42,513 nt of DNA from Candidatus Endobugula sertula (GTDB lineage: Bacteria; Pseudomonadota; Gammaproteobacteria; Pseudomonadales; Cellvibrionaceae). The notes beneath the pieces are model-generated. The model was not told where the DNA came from. It worked only from the letters and a program-made list of their open reading frames with translations, and made no database searches. Positions within the stretch are counted from its first letter, which is position 1; each line of letters starts with the position of its first letter. Where the stretch lies: the NCBI GenBank assembly GCA_001723645.1, contig MDLC01000029.1:1-42513 (forward strand). Reading direction: 5' to 3'. This document shows, in pieces, positions 39,812-42,513 of this stretch. Both the position numbers and the translations under genes were made by a program.

Positions 39812-40030
39812 CTAGCGAGCTCGAAAAGTAATACGTCCTTTAGAGAGATCATAAGGGGTCATCTCAACTTTGACTTTATCACCTGTGAGAATGCGAATAT
39901 AATTTTTACGCATTTTGCCGGAAATATGTGCGGTCACCACATGACCATTTTCTAGTTTAACGCGAAACATAGTATTGGGGAGAGTGTCGATGACTTCGCC
40001 CTCTAATTCAATATTGTCTTCTTTTGCCAT
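39812..40030 (-). CDS. infA: Translation initiation factor IF-1
   Basis: 72 residues, the canonical length, S1/OB-fold. The sequence is close to E. coli IF-1: begins [20 protein letters not shown] and ends [12 protein letters not shown]. It binds the 30S A-site during initiation. It is convergent with clpA, and a CCTTA-GT-TAAGG inverted repeat (40044-40055) lies in its leader. Confidence 0.99.
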   Translation of the reverse strand: MAKEDNIELEGEVIDTLPNTMFRVKLENGHVVTAHISGKMRKNYIRILTGDKVKVEMTPYDLSKGRITFRAR

Positions 40031-40130
40031 TCGAGCCTATTACCCTTAGTTAAGGAAAAATCAAAGCGCTGCATTTTGCCTGAATTTGCGGCAATATCCA
40101 AGCAAAGATGGAGGATAATGGAATAGAATT

Positions 40131-40152
40131 TTTAAAAATCCTCTTTTAGAGG
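40131..40152 (-). terminator. Rho-independent terminator after aat-bpt
   Basis: On the minus strand, 10 bases after the bpt stop, CCTCT-AAA-AGAGG (40140-40152) is followed by ATTTTT. The stem is short but the U-tract is clear. It separates the aat-bpt unit from infA. Confidence 0.7.
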
Positions 40153-40161
40153 CAGGGGTGT

Positions 40162-40908
40162 TTAATTAACCAGCACCCAGTGGTTACCAGATTGAATTTC
40201 CAGAGGTCGATAATCTGATTTGTAATTCATCTTGTTGGAGTTTTTAATCCAATAGCCAAGGTAAATGCTGTCCAAATGTAGCCTTTTAGCTTCATTAATG
40301 AGAAACAAGATAACGTATTTACCTAAACTGCGTTTATCTTCTATAGGACTGTAATAAGTATATACTGCTGAAATTCCATTATCCATAATGTCAGAGACCG
40401 AGGTCGCTATTAGCTCACCATCGACACGAAATTCATAATAGCAGGTTGAATGCCATTTGTTTGCTAGAAAATTTTGAAATTGCTCACGGCTAGGGGGATA
40501 CATATCACCATCATGGTGGCGTTTTCTGATATACCACTCATAGAGTTGGTAATGCTCATCAATATTGATAGAGTCTACAGTGCTAACGGTAATGTCACGA
40601 TTACGATTCCATGTACGTTTTTGGCTACGACTTTGTTTAAACAGGGCGACTGGAATGCGCATGGGGATACAAGCATTGCAGTTCTCACAGAGGGGTTTGT
40701 ATATATGGTCGCCACTTCGACGAAAGCCATACTCAGAGAGTTGAGAATAGAGTGGGCGGTTTATGCTTTGCTTTGGATTGAGAAATACTGTTGAGGCCGT
40801 TTGGTTTTTGAGGTAACTGCAAGCATGAGGCTGAGTCTGAAAGAACTGTAACGCCTCTAAGTTTGAGATCTCTTCAATCGCATCAATTTTTTCGTTAAGG
40901 TGGCTCAT
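40162..40908 (-). CDS. bpt: Aspartate/glutamate leucyltransferase (Bpt; arginyltransferase family)
   Basis: About 248 residues from the ATG at 40906-40908; the frame is open 36 residues upstream into aat, but family similarity begins after that point. Transfers Leu from leucyl-tRNA to proteins with N-terminal Asp or Glu, making them ClpS substrates. The N-terminal Cys region PHACSYL and CENCNACIPMRIPV, and the SRSQKRTWNRNRD segment, match the ATE-N domain; the GNAT-like ATE-C domain has SDIMDNGISAVYTYYSP and LGYWIKNSNKMNYKSDYRP. It is 22 bases after aat. Confidence 0.95.
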   Translation of the reverse strand: MSHLNEKIDAIEEISNLEALQFFQTQPHACSYLKNQTASTVFLNPKQSINRPLYSQLSEYGFRRSGDHIYKPLCENCNACIPMRIPVALFKQSRSQKRTWNRNRDITVSTVDSINIDEHYQLYEWYIRKRHHDGDMYPPSREQFQNFLANKWHSTCYYEFRVDGELIATSVSDIMDNGISAVYTYYSPIEDKRSLGKYVILFLINEAKRLHLDSIYLGYWIKNSNKMNYKSDYRPLEIQSGNHWVLVN

Positions 40909-40930
40909 TGTTATTAAAGGCGCTGATTTG

Positions 40931-41644
40931 TTATGTATCTTTATAATGGTTTGGTGAACCATTCCAGTGGCAGGGAATGCCCTCCACATGATCCCTAAGC
41001 AGTATTTCAAATTCAATGCGTGGTATCTGAATAGCTCCCAGAGATGGTAAGTGATTGTTGTACACCTGACAATCTATAGCAATATACTGCCATTGTTTTA
41101 GCTTTTCTACCAGATGAGTTAGAGCAATTTTCGAACTATTTGGAATGAGGCTAAACATGGATTCGCCAAAAAACATTCTGCCCAACGATATGCCATAAAG
41201 CCCCCCAACTAACTGATTTTCCTGCCATACCTCAACAGAGTGGGCATATCCCAGATGGTGAAGTTGGATATAAGCCTGCTTCACCTCATCAGTAATCCAT
41301 GTACTATCTTGTTCCTGTTTGGGACGTGGTTGAGAGCAGGCGTTAATCACCGATGTAAAAGCTTGATTAAAGCTAATGCGAACAATGTTTTTTTTCAATA
41401 TTTTACGTAAACTTTTGCTGATATATAGTTGATTTACATATATTATTGCTCTTGGAGAAGGGGACCACCATAAGATGGGCTCGCCTTCACTGAACCAAGG
41501 AAAGATACCTAAAGAATAGGCCTTCAATAGCCATTGGGTATTTAGTTGTCCTCCTGCAGCCAGAAGACCATTGGGTTCTTTAAGAGCGCCATAAGTATCA
41601 GGGAACTCGATAATATTAGGGTCTAGCCAGGGTAGTTGGAACAT
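40931..41644 (-). CDS. aat: Leucyl/phenylalanyl-tRNA-protein transferase
   Basis: 237 residues from the ATG at 41642-41644 (MFQLPWLDPNI), where family similarity starts. Adds Leu or Phe to proteins beginning with Lys or Arg. Motifs: EPNGLLAAGGQL near the N-terminus, YSLGIFPWFSEGEPILWWSPSPRAI, SVEVWQENQLVGGLYGISLGRMFFGESMFS and IDCQVYNNHLPSLGA. It is co-transcribed with bpt and lies in the same cluster as clpS and clpA, so the whole ClpS pathway except ClpP is here. Confidence 0.97.
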   Translation of the reverse strand: MFQLPWLDPNIIEFPDTYGALKEPNGLLAAGGQLNTQWLLKAYSLGIFPWFSEGEPILWWSPSPRAIIYVNQLYISKSLRKILKKNIVRISFNQAFTSVINACSQPRPKQEQDSTWITDEVKQAYIQLHHLGYAHSVEVWQENQLVGGLYGISLGRMFFGESMFSLIPNSSKIALTHLVEKLKQWQYIAIDCQVYNNHLPSLGAIQIPRIEFEILLRDHVEGIPCHWNGSPNHYKDT

Positions 41645-41730
41645 AGGTATGAGTCTTAAACTTAAGGTAAGAATACCTTCTGGTACTTGCTTATTATATA
41701 CAATAATCAACGCAAAAAATGGAGTAAGAG

Positions 41731-41744
41731 CCCTTTATAAAGGG
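41731..41744. repeat. 14-bp perfect palindrome upstream of aat
   Basis: CCCTTTATAAAGGG lies between the glycosyltransferase stop and the aat start. It could be a protein-binding site or a short hairpin; no T-run follows in either direction. Confidence 0.5.
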
Positions 41745-41766
41745 GAGATGCTATCCGGATACCACT

Positions 41767-42441
41767 TTATCGATACGCTTTTCTTAAATACCAAAGTATT
41801 TTAGGTAAATATACCGCATTCATCGTATAACGCTTAACCAATCTTTTTGGATCCTGAGTCATTCTGTAAAACCATTCCAGGTGCAAAACCTGCATCCACT
41901 TGGGAGCACGGTACTCTACGCCTACCAAAAAATTAATAGAGGCACCAATGCAGAGAGCCACTCCTGTTAAACCGGACTGTTTGAGCTGGGCTGCAAACAC
42001 TTCCTGTTGCGGTGAACCTACTGCTAAGAATATATATTCAGCATTATATTGTTTTAGCTGTTCTATCAGGTTATTAACTTCGTCTGCTTGATTAATAAAA
42101 CCCATTGAAGGATTAAGGTGTTGGATCGTTAAATGAGAGTACTTTTTTTGTAATTTGGCAATCCCTTCTTCTGTACAACCGACTACGGTAATCTTTGATT
42201 CATTGGTTAAAGTGTGGTCAAATAAATATTGAGTCAAGTCACTACCTGGAACAACTGCTTTTACCCGCTTACCAGAAAAACGCAGCAGCTTTTCTACAAT
42301 ACGGCTATCACATAAAATAACGTCTGCTTGTCGGTAAATGTCTATGAGATCGAGTTCGGATTGATTACAAAGCCTACTTAAATGATCAATGTTAGGAGTA
42401 ATAACGTAAGAAAAGGCATTTTTCTGGCTAAGGGCTTTAAC
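41767..42441 (-). CDS. WecG/TagA/CpsF-family glycosyltransferase, 5' end broken or incomplete
   Basis: Minus-strand frame open from a TGA at 42442-42444 to the stop at 41767. Its protein reads VITPNIDHLSRLCNQSELDL, ADVILCDSRIVEKLL, FLAVGSPQQEVFAAQ and LCIGASINFLVG..., ending in PKWMQVLHLEWFYRMTQDP and KRYTM, the standard order of the WecG/TagA fold, including the GSPQQE motif. There is no ATG, and the first possible start (TTG 42237) would cut away conserved residues. The segment before ALSQKNAF is out of frame. It would transfer a sugar to a lipid-linked acceptor in surface polysaccharide or teichoic-acid-like synthesis; the substrate is unknown. Confidence 0.75.
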   Translation of the reverse strand, partial: VKALSQKNAFSYVITPNIDHLSRLCNQSELDLIDIYRQADVILCDSRIVEKLLRFSGKRVKAVVPGSDLTQYLFDHTLTNESKITVVGCTEEGIAKLQKKYSHLTIQHLNPSMGFINQADEVNNLIEQLKQYNAEYIFLAVGSPQQEVFAAQLKQSGLTGVALCIGASINFLVGVEYRAPKWMQVLHLEWFYRMTQDPKRLVKRYTMNAVYLPKILWYLRKAYR

Positions 42442-42513
42442 TCAATGACAGGTAAGCCACTCGTTTGACTAGTGAGACTCTCAAGGCTTGGCCTATAGAT
42501 TTAGTTTTGATGA

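Noticed and set aside
40044-40055. CCTTA-GT-TAAGG palindrome in the infA leader as a regulatory operator
   Set aside because: It is short and AT-flanked with no second copy; too little to claim a site.
40909-41016. N-terminal extension of Bpt overlapping aat
   Set aside because: The extra 36 residues are aat sequence in another frame; the family start fits the ATG at 40908.

Overview
The window reads as a chromosomal segment of a gammaproteobacterium, probably a marine Cellvibrionales-like or Oceanospirillales-like organism. This rests on protein families and gene order only: mnmA-hflD; rnfABCDGE next to metG, with metG divergent from mrp/apbC; a monomeric NADP-isocitrate dehydrogenase beside cspD-clpS-clpA-infA-bpt-aat; and an H-NOX signalling locus. 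The DNA looks moderately AT-rich. No rRNA, tRNA, CRISPR array or complete mobile element was recognised, although a possible insertion-sequence end sits at the left edge.

Region 1 (1-7.8 kb) is a signalling island. On the minus strand, an H-NOX haem/NO sensor is followed by a histidine kinase that has lost its C-terminus at the window edge. On the plus strand there is a compact operon: periplasmic solute-binding protein, transmembrane histidine kinase paralogous to the truncated one, a receiver protein lacking its phospho-acceptor Asp, a normal receiver, and a receiver-HD-GYP protein (probable c-di-GMP phosphodiesterase). Three decayed remnants lie between and after these genes, so the locus has been rearranged. 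A PagL-like outer-membrane barrel protein follows.

Region 2 (8.5-15.6 kb, minus strand) is a MoxR-DUF58-DUF4381-BatA-BatB/C-BatD operon: an AAA+ ATPase with von Willebrand A-domain membrane proteins, an envelope-stress or oxygen-tolerance type system. Downstream in transcriptional terms but at higher coordinates lies the separate mnmA-hflD-DUF2288 unit (15.7-17.8 kb).

Region 3 (18.1-25.9 kb, minus strand) is metG followed by a complete rnfABCDGE operon for the Rnf ferredoxin:NAD+ oxidoreductase/SoxR-reducing complex. mrp/apbC is divergent from metG and is followed by dcd, a LysR regulator and a Tat-exported VanY-like peptidase.

Region 4 (30.2-34 kb, minus strand) carries an RNase II-family exonuclease, the C-terminal remnant of a sirtuin joined by an ATGA overlap to a glutaminyl-peptide cyclotransferase gene, and a ComFB-like protein.

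Region 5 (34.2-42.5 kb) has icd and cspD, then the bacterial N-degron machinery: clpS-clpA on the plus strand and infA, aat-bpt on the minus strand. Aat and Bpt add N-terminal Leu/Phe, ClpS recognises it, and ClpA unfolds the substrate for ClpP. The right edge has a WecG/TagA-type glycosyltransferase gene whose 5' end appears broken.

The most unusual part is the H-NOX/solute-binding-protein/HD-GYP locus with its degenerate receiver and surrounding gene remains.
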